Both the position numbers and the translations under genes were made by a program. Shown piece after piece: positions 45,430 through 54,638 of a stretch of DNA of 64,000 bases; position 1 is the first letter of the stretch, and every line of letters starts with the position of its first letter. The stretch is from Hoylesella nanceiensis DSM 19126 = JCM 15639 (lineage in GTDB: Bacteria; Bacteroidota; Bacteroidia; Bacteroidales; Bacteroidaceae). The stretch spans positions 124,001 through 188,000 of the forward strand of contig NZ_KB904331.1 in the NCBI RefSeq assembly GCF_000379965.1, given 5' to 3'. The notes below the pieces were generated by a model. The model was not told where the DNA came from, did not search any database, and saw nothing but the letters and a program-made list of their open reading frames with translations.

Positions 45430-45915
45430 TTACAACGCCTTTGGGCTTACCCCCTCCGTCTGACCGATTATTGGCAAATGATTGCTCTTGGTAAGCAGCA
45501 CTATTGTGCCTGTGAGTTCGGTGTAAAGACGGTCGTATTGTCCGCTTGCGGCAAATGTGTCCGTCAAACCGAACTTGTCGAATGTGGCTTGAACAGCCTT
45601 GTTCGACAACAGTATAGGTACGAGTTTCTCTGGAAGAGGTGCAGGCAGTTCCCTTTCAAACTCATTTTCCAATACAGAAACAAGCGTGTCGTACTTGGAA
45701 AAGTGCAAACCTTGATACAATACCTCACTTGCTATGCTCTCCGCTTCGAGGTGCGTGAAACCCTGCACTACAGCATCGCAGTAGGCGGTAAGAGCCATAT
45801 CTGCCCGTGCAGTGATAAACTCCGTGTCGTGCAATTTTTCGGGGTGATGCTCACTCATATAACTTCTTAATTTCAACCGAAAGTAAGAAAGTTCCTGTTT
45901 GTTGTGCTCTTTCAT
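45430..45915 (-). CDS. DUF1896 family protein, element 2
   Basis: 161 residues, near-identical to the element 1 protein (13483-13944), with a few extra C-terminal residues (EGVSPKAL) because a stop is shifted. Starts MKEHNKQELSYFRLKLRSYM. Last gene of the integrase operon on the minus strand. Confidence 0.85.
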   Translation of the reverse strand: MKEHNKQELSYFRLKLRSYMSEHHPEKLHDTEFITARADMALTAYCDAVVQGFTHLEAESIASEVLYQGLHFSKYDTLVSVLENEFERELPAPLPEKLVPILLSNKAVQATFDKFGLTDTFAASGQYDRLYTELTGTIVLLTKSNHLPIIGQTEGVSPKAL

Positions 45916-45967
45916 AATCGTTTGGTTTTCAATCGTGAATAATAAATGTTTGATAATTACTTCCTTT

Positions 45968-47236
45968 TTATGCTTGTTGCAATGGAACGTTCTGCCGTGC
46001 TATCGACTCACAATAACCCTCAAATACAGTATGCTCCCTGTCTGTGAGTGCAGTCATATCCTCTTGTATCTTATGGTCGGTTATCTTTCCATAAATCTGT
46101 GTCGTACCGATATTGCTGTGTCCGAGCATCTTGCTGAGCGTTTCCATCGAAATACCATTGGAAAGGCAAATCGTGGTTGAGAATGTGTGGCGAGCCATGT
46201 GAAAGGTCAAGCCTTTCTCTATTCGGCATATCTGACCGATGTTCACACAAGCTAAAGATGCTTTCCTAATTGTGAGATTGGGGAATATCAATTCGTCTGC
46301 TTTCTTGTCCTTGACATAGAGTGAAAGGATTTGCCCCGCAATGGGCAAGAGTGGAATTATGGCCTCCACATCCGTTTTCTGCCTTTTGATGCGGATTTCC
46401 TCTGTGCCATCAGCATTACGGATAATATGCTTCGGCTTGAGCCGTTGCATATCCACACGAGCCAGACCAGTAAAGGCACAGAAAAGGAAGAGCTGCCTTG
46501 CACGCTCGAACTGCTTGTCAATAATGGGCGTTTGTAGTACTCGTTGCAGTTCTTCGGTTGTGAGATACCTGCGTGTTCGGTGTGGTAGTTCTGCCTTGTA
46601 ATCCACAAAGGGATCGATGCGAATGTATTTCTTCTGCTGCCCGATGCCGATGAGTTTTCTAAGGAAGATGACCGCTACCTGAATAGTGGCAAGAGAAAGG
46701 TTGCGCTCTGATTTAAGGTAGAAGTCCATCCCCTCAATAAAGCCATAGTCCAACAGGGAGTAACGAATATCCTCTAATCCTAAGCGTTCACGCAGATAAC
46801 CCTCTATGAGTTGGGTAGCATAGATGTAGTTGGTGAAGGTCGGCTTGGCTACCGTTATTCCCACACAAGGACGCTTTTCCTCAATAAATAGTCGTGCTTC
46901 CTCCAAAAGAAAACCTTTGGGCTTGTCCTCTTCCATGAGTTCACGCTTGAGGAGCTCGGCGGTGATATAGCCACGTTGCCAAACTAATTCTTGATACTTT
47001 GCTTTGGCTTGTTCCTCTTTGCTTTGTAAGTAGTGGTTGATCACCTTTGTTTCTTCGCCTGTTCCCTTGCATCGTCCCTTATGGCTGTCCCAAAGTTCGG
47101 GAGCGATTTCCTTGCCCGTGCTGTATTGCACCTGCTCACCATCTATTGTGAAGCGCCCCATAATCGGGCATTTGCCGTTCTTCTTTTCTTTGGAACGGTT
47201 GATATAAAAGAGTGTCTTGAATGTGCTTCGTGCCAT
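45968..47236 (-). CDS. Tyrosine recombinase 2 of element 2
   Basis: 422 residues. N-terminal MARSTFKTLFYINRSKEKK; catalytic domain with HMARHTFSTT, LGHSNIGTTQIYGKI and the Tyr nucleophile. Box I reads AFTGLARVDMQRL, where Ala stands at the usual Arg and the Arg is one residue later. It follows recombinase 1 by 4 bases. Sequence divergence from the element 1 recombinase is much greater than for DUF1896, which fits different target sites. Confidence 0.9.
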   Translation of the reverse strand: MARSTFKTLFYINRSKEKKNGKCPIMGRFTIDGEQVQYSTGKEIAPELWDSHKGRCKGTGEETKVINHYLQSKEEQAKAKYQELVWQRGYITAELLKRELMEEDKPKGFLLEEARLFIEEKRPCVGITVAKPTFTNYIYATQLIEGYLRERLGLEDIRYSLLDYGFIEGMDFYLKSERNLSLATIQVAVIFLRKLIGIGQQKKYIRIDPFVDYKAELPHRTRRYLTTEELQRVLQTPIIDKQFERARQLFLFCAFTGLARVDMQRLKPKHIIRNADGTEEIRIKRQKTDVEAIIPLLPIAGQILSLYVKDKKADELIFPNLTIRKASLACVNIGQICRIEKGLTFHMARHTFSTTICLSNGISMETLSKMLGHSNIGTTQIYGKITDHKIQEDMTALTDREHTVFEGYCESIARQNVPLQQA

Positions 47237-47240
47237 GATT

Positions 47241-48461
47241 TCAAAGTTTTAAGGTGAATGTATCTTGTATGCGTTGTTGTACTTTCTGCATATCCCGATG
47301 GATTCTCTCGGAGGAAACAACTGCATAGATTTGTGTTGTTCTCAAATTTGTGTGTCCGAGCATACGGCTCACCGTTTCTATAGGTACACCTGCCGAGAGT
47401 GTGATAAGCGATGCAAAGGTGTGTCTTGCCATGTGAAAGGTCAGCGGAGTTTTCATACCGATATTTCGCTGTATATAGTGCATGCCATTGAGGATAACGT
47501 CGGTGGTTGGAACGTCAAAGACAAAGCCTGCCCTTATCCCTCTATAACGATTCATGATAGTCTGCGCAGGGGGAAGCACCTGTACACGATACGGAGTTTT
47601 GGTTTTCATTCGCCTGCCCTTGATGCAGAGTTCGCCTTCTTCCAAAACGATGTTTTCCTCCCGAAGATTACGGACGTCGGAGATTGCCAGCCCAGAAAAG
47701 CAGGAGAAGACGAACAAATCACGGACAATGCGGTAGTTTTCCCATTCAATCTCCAAGTCGATGATGCGCTCAAGTTCTTCCTGCGTAATGCTTCTCGGTT
47801 CGCCTTTTGGTCGCTCGTAACTGTAACCCAAGAACGGATAAAAGTCCAGCACACCTTTCTTCACCGCCATGCGGACGATGGTCTGCAAAGTAGACACGGT
47901 ACTCGATATGCTGCTGCGTTTCAGTTTGCGGTCAATAGTGAGATAATACTCGAAGCCCTCGATAAAGGCTTTGTCCAACTGTGAAAGGGGAATGTCGCTT
48001 ACCTTGTGCTTCTCCTGCACATACTCACGAAGCAGGGAGAGTTGGTAGGTACGGAGTTTGAACGTCTTCAAGGCTCGGTCGATGCCTATGCGCTCCTTTG
48101 TCTGTGTGAGATACTCCCCAAAACTCTCCAAGAGCAAGGCCTGACGGTGGATTTGCCCCTGATAGGCATCCCTCACGTCTGTGCCGGTAAAAGATTCTTC
48201 TCTTTCACAGAGTTCATGAAAGCGTGCGTGGATGAGTGCGGTGCATTCACCGAGTTTCTGATTGACGGACACAGCCATGCTGCTCTTACCGATGAGCCGT
48301 TGCTTACGGCTGTCCCAAAGAGCGAGCGGAGTCTTACACTTGGTGGAGAAGCCCGAATGGGTTCTGCCAACGGAGATTCGCCCAATGACAGGCACAAGTC
48401 CTTTCTTGTCGGTTCGTTTCGCCTGAACGAAGAACGATATTTTGAGTTTGTTTTCTTTCAT
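47241..48461 (-). CDS. Tyrosine recombinase 1 of element 2
   Basis: 406 residues from the ATG at 48461 (MKENKLKISFFVQAK); the upstream in-frame extension to 48584 is unlikely, since it would span the -7 motif. The catalytic domain has HMARHTFASL, LGHTNLRTTQIYAVV with the Tyr, and box I CFSGLAISDVRNL with Ala at the first Arg position. The homologous protein in element 1 is at 10882. It lies next to the outer end of element 2. Confidence 0.9.
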   Translation of the reverse strand: MKENKLKISFFVQAKRTDKKGLVPVIGRISVGRTHSGFSTKCKTPLALWDSRKQRLIGKSSMAVSVNQKLGECTALIHARFHELCEREESFTGTDVRDAYQGQIHRQALLLESFGEYLTQTKERIGIDRALKTFKLRTYQLSLLREYVQEKHKVSDIPLSQLDKAFIEGFEYYLTIDRKLKRSSISSTVSTLQTIVRMAVKKGVLDFYPFLGYSYERPKGEPRSITQEELERIIDLEIEWENYRIVRDLFVFSCFSGLAISDVRNLREENIVLEEGELCIKGRRMKTKTPYRVQVLPPAQTIMNRYRGIRAGFVFDVPTTDVILNGMHYIQRNIGMKTPLTFHMARHTFASLITLSAGVPIETVSRMLGHTNLRTTQIYAVVSSERIHRDMQKVQQRIQDTFTLKL

Positions 48462-48751
48462 TTTTCTGTCGTTTTTTCTAAATTTCCTTTGCTTGCAAAG
48501 GTACAGATGAACAAGTATTCCTGAGCGATGCAGAAAAATGAAAGATGAAGAATAAAAACCTATGACACAGTTGTTTACCTTCAATTCGTAACCCCTTTTT
48601 GCTTTTTCCCTGATGGGTTACGATTTGGTAACGGAACTCCTGCCGTTTGATGCTCGTTTTCGCTTACCATCAAAATAGCAGGGAAATGCTAAATGGTACT
48701 ATTTCAAATAGTTACATTCCCTATAATTCCTCCTATTTCCCTTAATTCTTA
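48462..48751. promoter_or_regulatory. Integrase-side end of element 2 and integrase promoter
   Basis: TACCTTTG on the minus strand (CAAAGGTA at 48496-48503) is the -7 motif of the integrase operon. GGTTACGATTTGGTAACGG (starting near 48614) contains a small palindrome and repeats at the other end of the element. TAGTACCATTTAGCATTTCCC-type AT-rich sequence fills the rest. No gene seen. Confidence 0.5.
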
Positions 48752-50254
48752 ATGACTGATTATGCCCGCAAGATGAGCCTTGATTTACGCATGATAGATG
48801 AAAATGGGTACTCAGATCATATCGACAACAAGGCAAGTCACTGTGCCAAGATGCTCAATGACTATTACCAAAAGTTCGATGCACAGAAAGGAACGCAGTT
48901 CGTTTTCTCTGATTTAGGTACTTATAAGTCCGGCGGAGACTTCAATGTCTATTCGGAAATCAAGCGTAAGTTGGTAGAGGACTATCATATCCCGTCCTAC
49001 GAGATACGCTTTATCCAAGAGTGTAAGAACGAGAAGGCAAAAAAAGCGATGGTAGATGCGATGAACCGTGGAGAGATTCGTATTATTTTCGGCTCTACAT
49101 CCATGTTGGGTACTGGTGTGAATGCTCAGCAGCGTGCCGTGGCGGTCCATCATTTGGACACGCCTTGGCGACCTTCAGACTTGGAGCAGCGCAATGGACG
49201 AGCTGTGCGCAAGGGAAACCTTATCGCAAAAGAGTTTGCGGACAACAAGGTCGATGTGATTATCTACGCTGTAGAACGTTCTTTGGACAGTTATAAGTTC
49301 AATTTGCTGCATAACAAGCAGCTCTTCATCAATCAGCTAAAGACAAACACGCTTGGCAGTCGCACCATTGACGAGGGTTCAATGGATGAGGACAACGGCA
49401 TGAGCTTCTCAGAATACGTAGCAGTGCTTTCGGGTAATACCGACCTTTTAGAGAAAGCAAGATTGGATAAGAAGATTGCCACCTTGGAATCCGAGCGCAA
49501 GAACTTCCTCCGTGAGCGTGATGCCGCAACAGGAAAGCTAGCAGAGATTGAGAGTTCTGTGTCCTTCCATACGGATAAAATCAAGGAGGCACAGTCTGAC
49601 TTAGCTCTATTTGAGCAGTGTGTAGAACGTGATGCCGATGGACAGCCCATCAATAAGCTGACTATCAAAGGTGTGGAAGACTATACAGACATCAAGGCCA
49701 TTGCTGCCCGTCTGCAGGAGATAGACGAAAAAGCACGCACCAAAGGAGAGTATAATAAAATCGGTGAAGTTTATGGTTTCTCCATTATGGTCAAGACAGA
49801 GAGTACTTCCAAGGATTTGTTTGACTGTTCGGTGAACCGCTTTTTTGTGAAAGGGCAGGAGTCTATCTACTACACTTACAATAATGGAAAGTTGGCAACA
49901 GACCCGAAACTTGCTTGCCAGAACTTCATTAACGCCTTGGAGCGTATCCCAAAGGTGATAGAATCGCATGAGAAGGAAATGGTAAAGATTGTAGCCAATA
50001 AAGACGTTTACACCAATATTGCCAACAGTTCTTGGAAGAAAGAGGACGAGCTTCGCTCACTTAAAAGTGAAGCTGCTGAATTGGACAGAAAGATTGCGCT
50101 TACCCTTACTCCGCCAGATGAAGAAAAAGAGGAAATAAAGCAAGGAAAAGATTTATCCAACAACTCTGCCAAAATAAAGAATGAGAACAATCCTGCCCAA
50201 GACAAAGAGGAATATAGTCGTTTGCAGAGTTTCAGCCCCAAGTGGAGACGTTAA
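48752..50254 (+). pseudogene. DNA methylase/helicase, 3' fragment
   Basis: 500 codons from an ATG created at the element junction (MTDYARKMSLDLRMID). It covers the C-terminal helicase lobe: FSDLGTYKSGGDFNVY, IIFGSTSMLGTGVNAQQ, LEQRNGRAVRKGN (motif VI with its Arg residues) and a coiled-coil tail. It continues the fragment at 31792-32015 after TDYARK. The three wobble positions of T-D-Y differ from the upstream copy. The new ATG might allow translation, but without the ATP-binding lobe the product should not be a working helicase. Confidence 0.9.
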
Positions 50255-50360
50255 AAGAATGGTTGTTTTTCTTTCCTGCAAGTAAACTAATAGTTGACTT
50301 ATGAGGAAATTTCCGAACTATTCCCAAGAGGAAAATCAGCCAATATATATCTATGCGATA

Positions 50361-50403
50361 GTTAGACTTTGGCAATAAAATAAATATTTTGCCAAAATCT
50401 AAC
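50361..50403. terminator. Inverted repeat between convergent genes
   Basis: GTTAGACTTTGGCAA (50361-50375) pairs with TTGCCAAAATCTAAC (50389-50403) with one mismatch and a 13-base AT loop. It lies between the helicase fragment and the convergent AbiEii gene, a usual place for a bidirectional terminator. Confidence 0.5.
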
Positions 50404-50429
50404 TGTTAGGTTTGAAGCCCTTTGTCATC

Positions 50430-50470
50430 AATCATCTCGCTTTCGTACTACCTCATCTATCTCCTCCCTT
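50430..50470 (-). pseudogene. Duplicated 3' end of the HTH gene
   Basis: On the minus strand this reads REEIDEVVRKRDD and a stop, matching [13 protein letters not shown] at the end of the HTH gene at 52282. The DNA match to 52285-52325 is about 33 of 40 bases, with GCTTTCGTAC identical. It is an orphan tail with no 5' part. Confidence 0.75.
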
Positions 50471-50505
50471 TGATATTTGCTTTAAGAATCTATAGAAGAT
50501 AATCC

Positions 50506-51504
50506 CTATTCATTCGTGAGGTCAATTTCTCTCAAAGACTTCAGTATTTTCAGAAATGATGCTTTTATGGTATTTGAAGATGGAATATCTCGATAAGCTA
50601 TAGCAGATAGGTTCTCTACGTATTTGGGAGTCAAAATCTCCCATAAATGATCAAAATCCACTACCAATGGAGACTGATTTATGTCTTTTAGGTCTTTCCA
50701 GCCCAAAGGCTCGTCAAAAGCTTGTTGGTCATGTTCCACCAAAATCTTTATGTCTCGAACAAATTCTTTTCTACATACATAATCTTCTAATTCTTTGATA
50801 TTCAATAGCGCATTCAAGTCATAGAAGTGGCGTATTTTAGATGATAATGATGCTGTTGGCTGCTCGCTCATTGAAAAGCGAATGAGAGACACTATTTTCT
50901 CACACAAGGTTTGTCTAAGAGATAAGACATTCAGTTCAAAAGGTTCAAGGTGATACTTCTCTATCACATCTTCCATCTTTTGCTTTTTCAGATATGTAGT
51001 AACAAAAGGCTCTATCATCCTTTTCTCGTATGGAAAAGGATTGGCAAATGCACTGATCTCTACAATAATTCTCGCAGGAACAGGATTTACAGAAGTGTCA
51101 AAACCTGTATGGGCTGTATAAGAGAAGGCTTGCTTCCTATATTTTGAGCCCTTGGATATATCTGAAAAGCTTTTGTCCTCTGTCAAGCCCATAGTAACCT
51201 CTTTCATCAAGTTTGATAAAAGTATTTTAACCTGATTACCACTCATATCCCCACTGATAACAGCAAAGTCCACGTCCTCTGAAAACCTATCTATCAGTTG
51301 ATATGCCTTTGATAAAGAAGTTCCTCCCTTAAATACGATTTTTGATTCATAAGAACTTCTGGACAATGCACGCAGTATTCTTGAAATGTGGTAGTCTTTC
51401 TCTATTAACTGTATAGGGATTTTCAAATCTTCTGACGAAGTTTGTACCAAATCCATGAATAACTCAGTGTCTAAATATAGAGAATCTTTTATTGTATGTT
51501 CCAT
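50506..51504 (-). CDS. abiEii: AbiEii-type nucleotidyltransferase toxin
   Basis: 332 residues. Nucleotidyltransferase fold with FKGGTSLSKAYQLIDRFSEDVDFAVI near 58-83, the GGTS...D-x-D motif of AbiEii (DUF1814). KDYHISRILRAL precedes it, and RQTLCEKIVSLIRF lies further on. In type IV TA systems AbiEii causes abortive infection by transferring nucleotides to RNA. Its start overlaps the antitoxin end by 16 bases, so the pair is translationally coupled. Confidence 0.9.
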   Translation of the reverse strand: MEHTIKDSLYLDTELFMDLVQTSSEDLKIPIQLIEKDYHISRILRALSRSSYESKIVFKGGTSLSKAYQLIDRFSEDVDFAVISGDMSGNQVKILLSNLMKEVTMGLTEDKSFSDISKGSKYRKQAFSYTAHTGFDTSVNPVPARIIVEISAFANPFPYEKRMIEPFVTTYLKKQKMEDVIEKYHLEPFELNVLSLRQTLCEKIVSLIRFSMSEQPTASLSSKIRHFYDLNALLNIKELEDYVCRKEFVRDIKILVEHDQQAFDEPLGWKDLKDINQSPLVVDFDHLWEILTPKYVENLSAIAYRDIPSSNTIKASFLKILKSLREIDLTNE

Positions 51505-52196
51505 TGACTAGAAACTAAAGTTGGTGAGAGTCCGACTCTAAATCGTGTAAGCGGACTTAATGTTTGAAATAATGTAGTTGCAAGAGAGTCATTGGTTAGC
51601 ATAGATCCCAATAAAGCTCGCGTGAGCGGAGAGTATTTTAAGGCAAGATTGACCAGTTGAGTCAGCTCATCCTTGGAGTACTCATTGACTTTTGCCTTTA
51701 AGAGAGTATATGATCTGTCAGTAGTTGTATCAGGTATCTTCTTAATCCATTTCAAGCAGTCTAATATACGCAGCATTTCGATATTATCTCTGTTGATGGG
51801 ATTTTTCTGCAATACAAAACGAATCGTATATATTCCACGCTTCCCATTCCGTTTAGGGAAATTGGAACCTATCTCAAGAGTTGCAGACTGTTGAGTTGTC
51901 AATCCAAATAAGTTGAATGCATAGAACCCGGTCAGATAGCCTATAGGGGTGTCGTTGTCATAGAGCAAGTCACGGAATCGTTCTTCCATGGACGGACCAA
52001 CAACACCAAATCTTGTTCGTTTTGGTTTATAATAAGTACCTCGACTAAGGCGCTCTATTTCACCCTCCTGAACCAGTCTTCCCAAAGTGACTACGGCCGC
52101 ATTTTGCTCACTGCGAGGAAGCCCTAAGTCTTCCAATCGGAAAACTTTTCCCGTCTCAAAATTAGAAATTTTATTTTTAATACTTTTGCTTGTCAT
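51489..52196 (-). CDS. AbiEi-like antitoxin (DUF6088 type)
   Basis: About 235 residues from the ATG at 52196 (MTSKSIKNKI); the in-frame extension to 52289 would cross the promoter. An N-terminal winged helix-turn-helix (FRLEDLGLPRSEQNAAVVTLGRLVQEGEIERLSRGTYYKP) precedes a C-terminal domain that in AbiEi represses toxicity. Expected to repress its own promoter; a perfect inverted repeat lies about 35 bases upstream. Confidence 0.85.
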   Translation of the reverse strand: MTSKSIKNKISNFETGKVFRLEDLGLPRSEQNAAVVTLGRLVQEGEIERLSRGTYYKPKRTRFGVVGPSMEERFRDLLYDNDTPIGYLTGFYAFNLFGLTTQQSATLEIGSNFPKRNGKRGIYTIRFVLQKNPINRDNIEMLRILDCLKWIKKIPDTTTDRSYTLLKAKVNEYSKDELTQLVNLALKYSPLTRALLGSMLTNDSLATTLFQTLSPLTRFRVGLSPTLVSSQWNIQ

Positions 52197-52213
52197 ACAA
52201 ATTGTTCCTTTTG

Positions 52214-52257
52214 CAAAGGTATATATTTTGTTGTGTAAATGCAAGTATTTACACAAC
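52214..52257 (-). promoter_or_regulatory. AbiE promoter with overlapping operator
   Basis: TACCTTTG on the minus strand (CAAAGGTA, 52214-52221) is the -7 motif; TTGC lies 19 bases upstream as a -33-like box. The perfect inverted repeat GTTGTGTAAAT (52230-52240)/ATTTACACAAC (52247-52257) overlaps that box. AbiEi antitoxins are known to bind inverted repeats at their own promoter, so this is a likely operator. Confidence 0.65.
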
Positions 52258-52281
52258 AAAATTTTAGTGTAAGGAGACTTA

Positions 52282-52587
52282 CTAACCATCTTGCTTTCGT
52301 ACCATTTTATCTATCTCTTCCCGAAGGAAAAGCAACCGCCCATTAGCTTTGAGGTAAGGAATTTTCTCTGACCATACCCAGTTGTAGATGGTTTTTTGCT
52401 CCACTTTCAAGATCTTAGAAACATCTATGATATCCAGATATTCAGGTTTCAAAGGTGGATGGACATTTGTATCAACGGATTGCTCTTGCAGGACAAGTAG
52501 CTGATCGAGCTTATACTCGACAGCTTTTAATTTATCAAACAATCGCTTGCACCAGTCTGTTTCTGAAGTATCGTTTAAGTATGGCAT
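52282..52587 (-). CDS. Small HTH (excisionase-like) protein
   Basis: 101 residues. N-terminal helical part, then an excisionase/MerR-type HTH in the C-terminal half: [52 protein letters not shown]. It overlaps the primase gene by 13 bases. Its 3' end appears to have been replaced at the AbiE cassette boundary (see 50430-50470). Confidence 0.85.
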   Translation of the reverse strand: MPYLNDTSETDWCKRLFDKLKAVEYKLDQLLVLQEQSVDTNVHPPLKPEYLDIIDVSKILKVEQKTIYNWVWSEKIPYLKANGRLLFLREEIDKMVRKQDG

Positions 52588-54638
52588 AGTTCTCCTTTTT
52601 GATAGTTTCCATTTATATCTTGTGTCAAAATACGCTGCTCTTTCATATATGCAATGTACTTTTTTGCTGTTCGATCTTTGATCTCCATTTCACGCGTCAG
52701 CACCTCACAAAGTTCTTGGTATGAAAGCCTTAATTTAGTACGAAATGCAGATTTGATGACAAGCAAGAGTTCATCGGACTTGCGTTTTTCTTTATCTTCC
52801 TTTGACTTCTCACCACAATAGACATGCATATCCTCATCTTTGTCCCAGCCGAATAGCATCATTGGCACATCTAAGGGACTTCCGTCGCGGACTTTCAACG
52901 CCTTTACGACTGAATATTCGGGATTATCATCTTTCTCAATAGAGAGGATTCCTGCGGCTTTTCTCTGCAACTCGGAACCGATATGCCCGCGTAGCTTTAT
53001 ACCATTAGGCACAAAATGAAGCACACAGATGATGCAAGTATTGTATATTCCTGCTAATCGGTAGAGTTCATCAACAATGGCTATACTTTCCGTTTCATCG
53101 TTGGCTGAGCGTATCAAGTCAGCAATACCGTCAATTACCACAATATGGATGCCACCATGCTTGTGATGGAATAAGTCCATACTCTCACGAATGATTTTTA
53201 GCCTGTCTTTGCGGGATAGTGATGCCAAGTAGAGTGAATGGTAGAACTCTGGCACAGCCTTTACTCCTGCCCTACGAAGTGTCTTTCCCAAGTTCTTGTG
53301 CAGTTGTGCTTCAGACTGCTCCGTATCATAGTGAAGAACCGCTAAGCCTTTTGGGTTAGCAGTTATCTCTAATCCCAATGTCTGTTCAGCTTGTAATCGT
53401 TCCGAACCAAGTGTGCCTGAAAGGATTCCAGAAATATAGTTGCTCTTACCTGTTCCTTCTCCACCTGTAATACAAAACAGATTATCCTGTGTTCCGAGTG
53501 GAACACCATTGACTGCCACAACTGATTTTGAAGCATCAGGTGGATTATCGTAGTCGATTTCACAAGATTTTAATATCATCATTGTCTGCGAATACATATT
53601 GGTAAACATATCAGAAAGGAGAACTTTCAAGTCATTCGAGTTATTTCCCAAGGCAAAGAAGTCAGATATATCTTTCTCTGACTTAATTCCTTGCAATGGT
53701 AAGGTCAAGCTCAAAACCTTATATTGAATGAGTGCATTTGCTTGTTGTTTGGCTTCTCTTATTCCCGTCTCATCAGTGTCATATAATATGATAATATGTC
53801 GAAAACGAAGCTGTAACCCTTCGATAATATTCTCAGGAATCTCTGCCGTCTCACTATTGAAACAAATAGCATTAAAACCATGGGCAGATAAAGATAGTAC
53901 ATCTTTCTCACCACCAGTAATGAATATGATATCTCCTTTACTTGGCAATTGCTGAAAACCAAAGACATAATCGGTCACTTTCTCGCCATCATAAAGAAAG
54001 CGTAGTTTGCTCTTTGGGCGATAGACCTTTACAAACGTCCCCATATTGTAAGCAAACATCGGCTCGTCATGTGTCGCTCCTAATGTAAACGGCTTACCTT
54101 GATTAGAGATAGATTCATAACGAGCAAGCGACTTTACATGAAAACGTTGTAAGGTGTTGAAATCAATACCATATTGTTGCCAATATTTTATTTCCTCGAT
54201 ACCAAAAGATTGCTCTATTAGTTTATACCACTTCTTCTCTTCCATTAACTTTGGTTGGTCTACGGGTTGTAAAATACTCGGTTTAGGAGGTTTTATTATC
54301 GTAGCTCGTTGTTCAAAGTGTTCTTGTTTTCCTATGTAGATGTTTAGTTGCAAGTCTCGAATAATAGTTTCAAGTACCTTAACAAAATCTTTCTTCACAT
54401 CCAGTCCAATCATTGTGGCAGCAAACCAAAAACAATCTCCAGAATAAGCATCATTTCCAAAGTCTTTCATGCGATAGCAGTCTGACTTTCTATCAAGATA
54501 TATATTGCATGAAGAACGTTTATCGTTATACAAAGGATTACGAAAATTACGCTTAATCACGAAATCAATGGCATATAGAAACAAAATATTTCAAGTCCTT
54601 TGTTGGTACGCAATAATATTTCTTCTTTAATGTTCATA
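52575..54638 (-). pseudogene. Toprim primase/RecA-like helicase, single-base frameshift near N-terminus
   Basis: The main frame (from about 54584) holds a partial CHC2-like segment (KRNFRNPLYNDKRSSCNIYLDRKSDCYRMKDFGNDAYSGD), a Toprim region (FITGGEKDVLSL, IILYDTDETG), and a RecA/DnaB-like ATPase (ITGGEGTGKSNYIS near 390, IHIVVIDGIADLI, IICVLHFVPNG), then a winged-helix tail. The natural start is the ATG at 54638 (MNIKEEILLRTNKGLEIFCFYMP). That frame breaks at about 54570: one C missing from CCC in the minus strand would join it to IDFVIKRNF. An internal start could still give an N-terminally shortened protein. Such primases belong to Bacteroidetes mobile elements. Confidence 0.75.

Larger units (their letters stand above)
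32008..48771 (-). mobile_element. Integrative element 2 (phase-variable type I RM cargo), inverted
   Basis: Bounded by GCCCGCAA at 32008-32015 and 48764-48771 within the helicase codons for A-R-K. Reading inwards from its right end it has two tyrosine recombinases, DUF1896, a terminator, a repeat block, two HTH proteins, DUF3408 and a mob protein behind an oriT-like block. Then come the hsdS shuffling locus and recombinase, and the hsd operon. The inner (left) end carries the same outward module as element 1. The two elements are thus relatives inserted in opposite orientations on either side of a 224-bp helicase fragment. No relaxase gene was found, so transfer would need one in trans. Confidence 0.8.

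Noticed and set aside
45211-45870. Plus-strand open frame of 219 codons
   Set aside because: It is antisense to the DUF1896 gene and the terminator; the conserved copy in element 1 supports the minus-strand gene instead.
47265-47984. Plus-strand open frame of 239 codons
   Set aside because: Antisense shadow of the tyrosine recombinase, whose catalytic motifs are all present on the minus strand.
52197-52289. N-terminal extension of the AbiEi antitoxin
   Set aside because: It would run across the promoter motif and operator dyad; the ATG at 52196 fits the family start.
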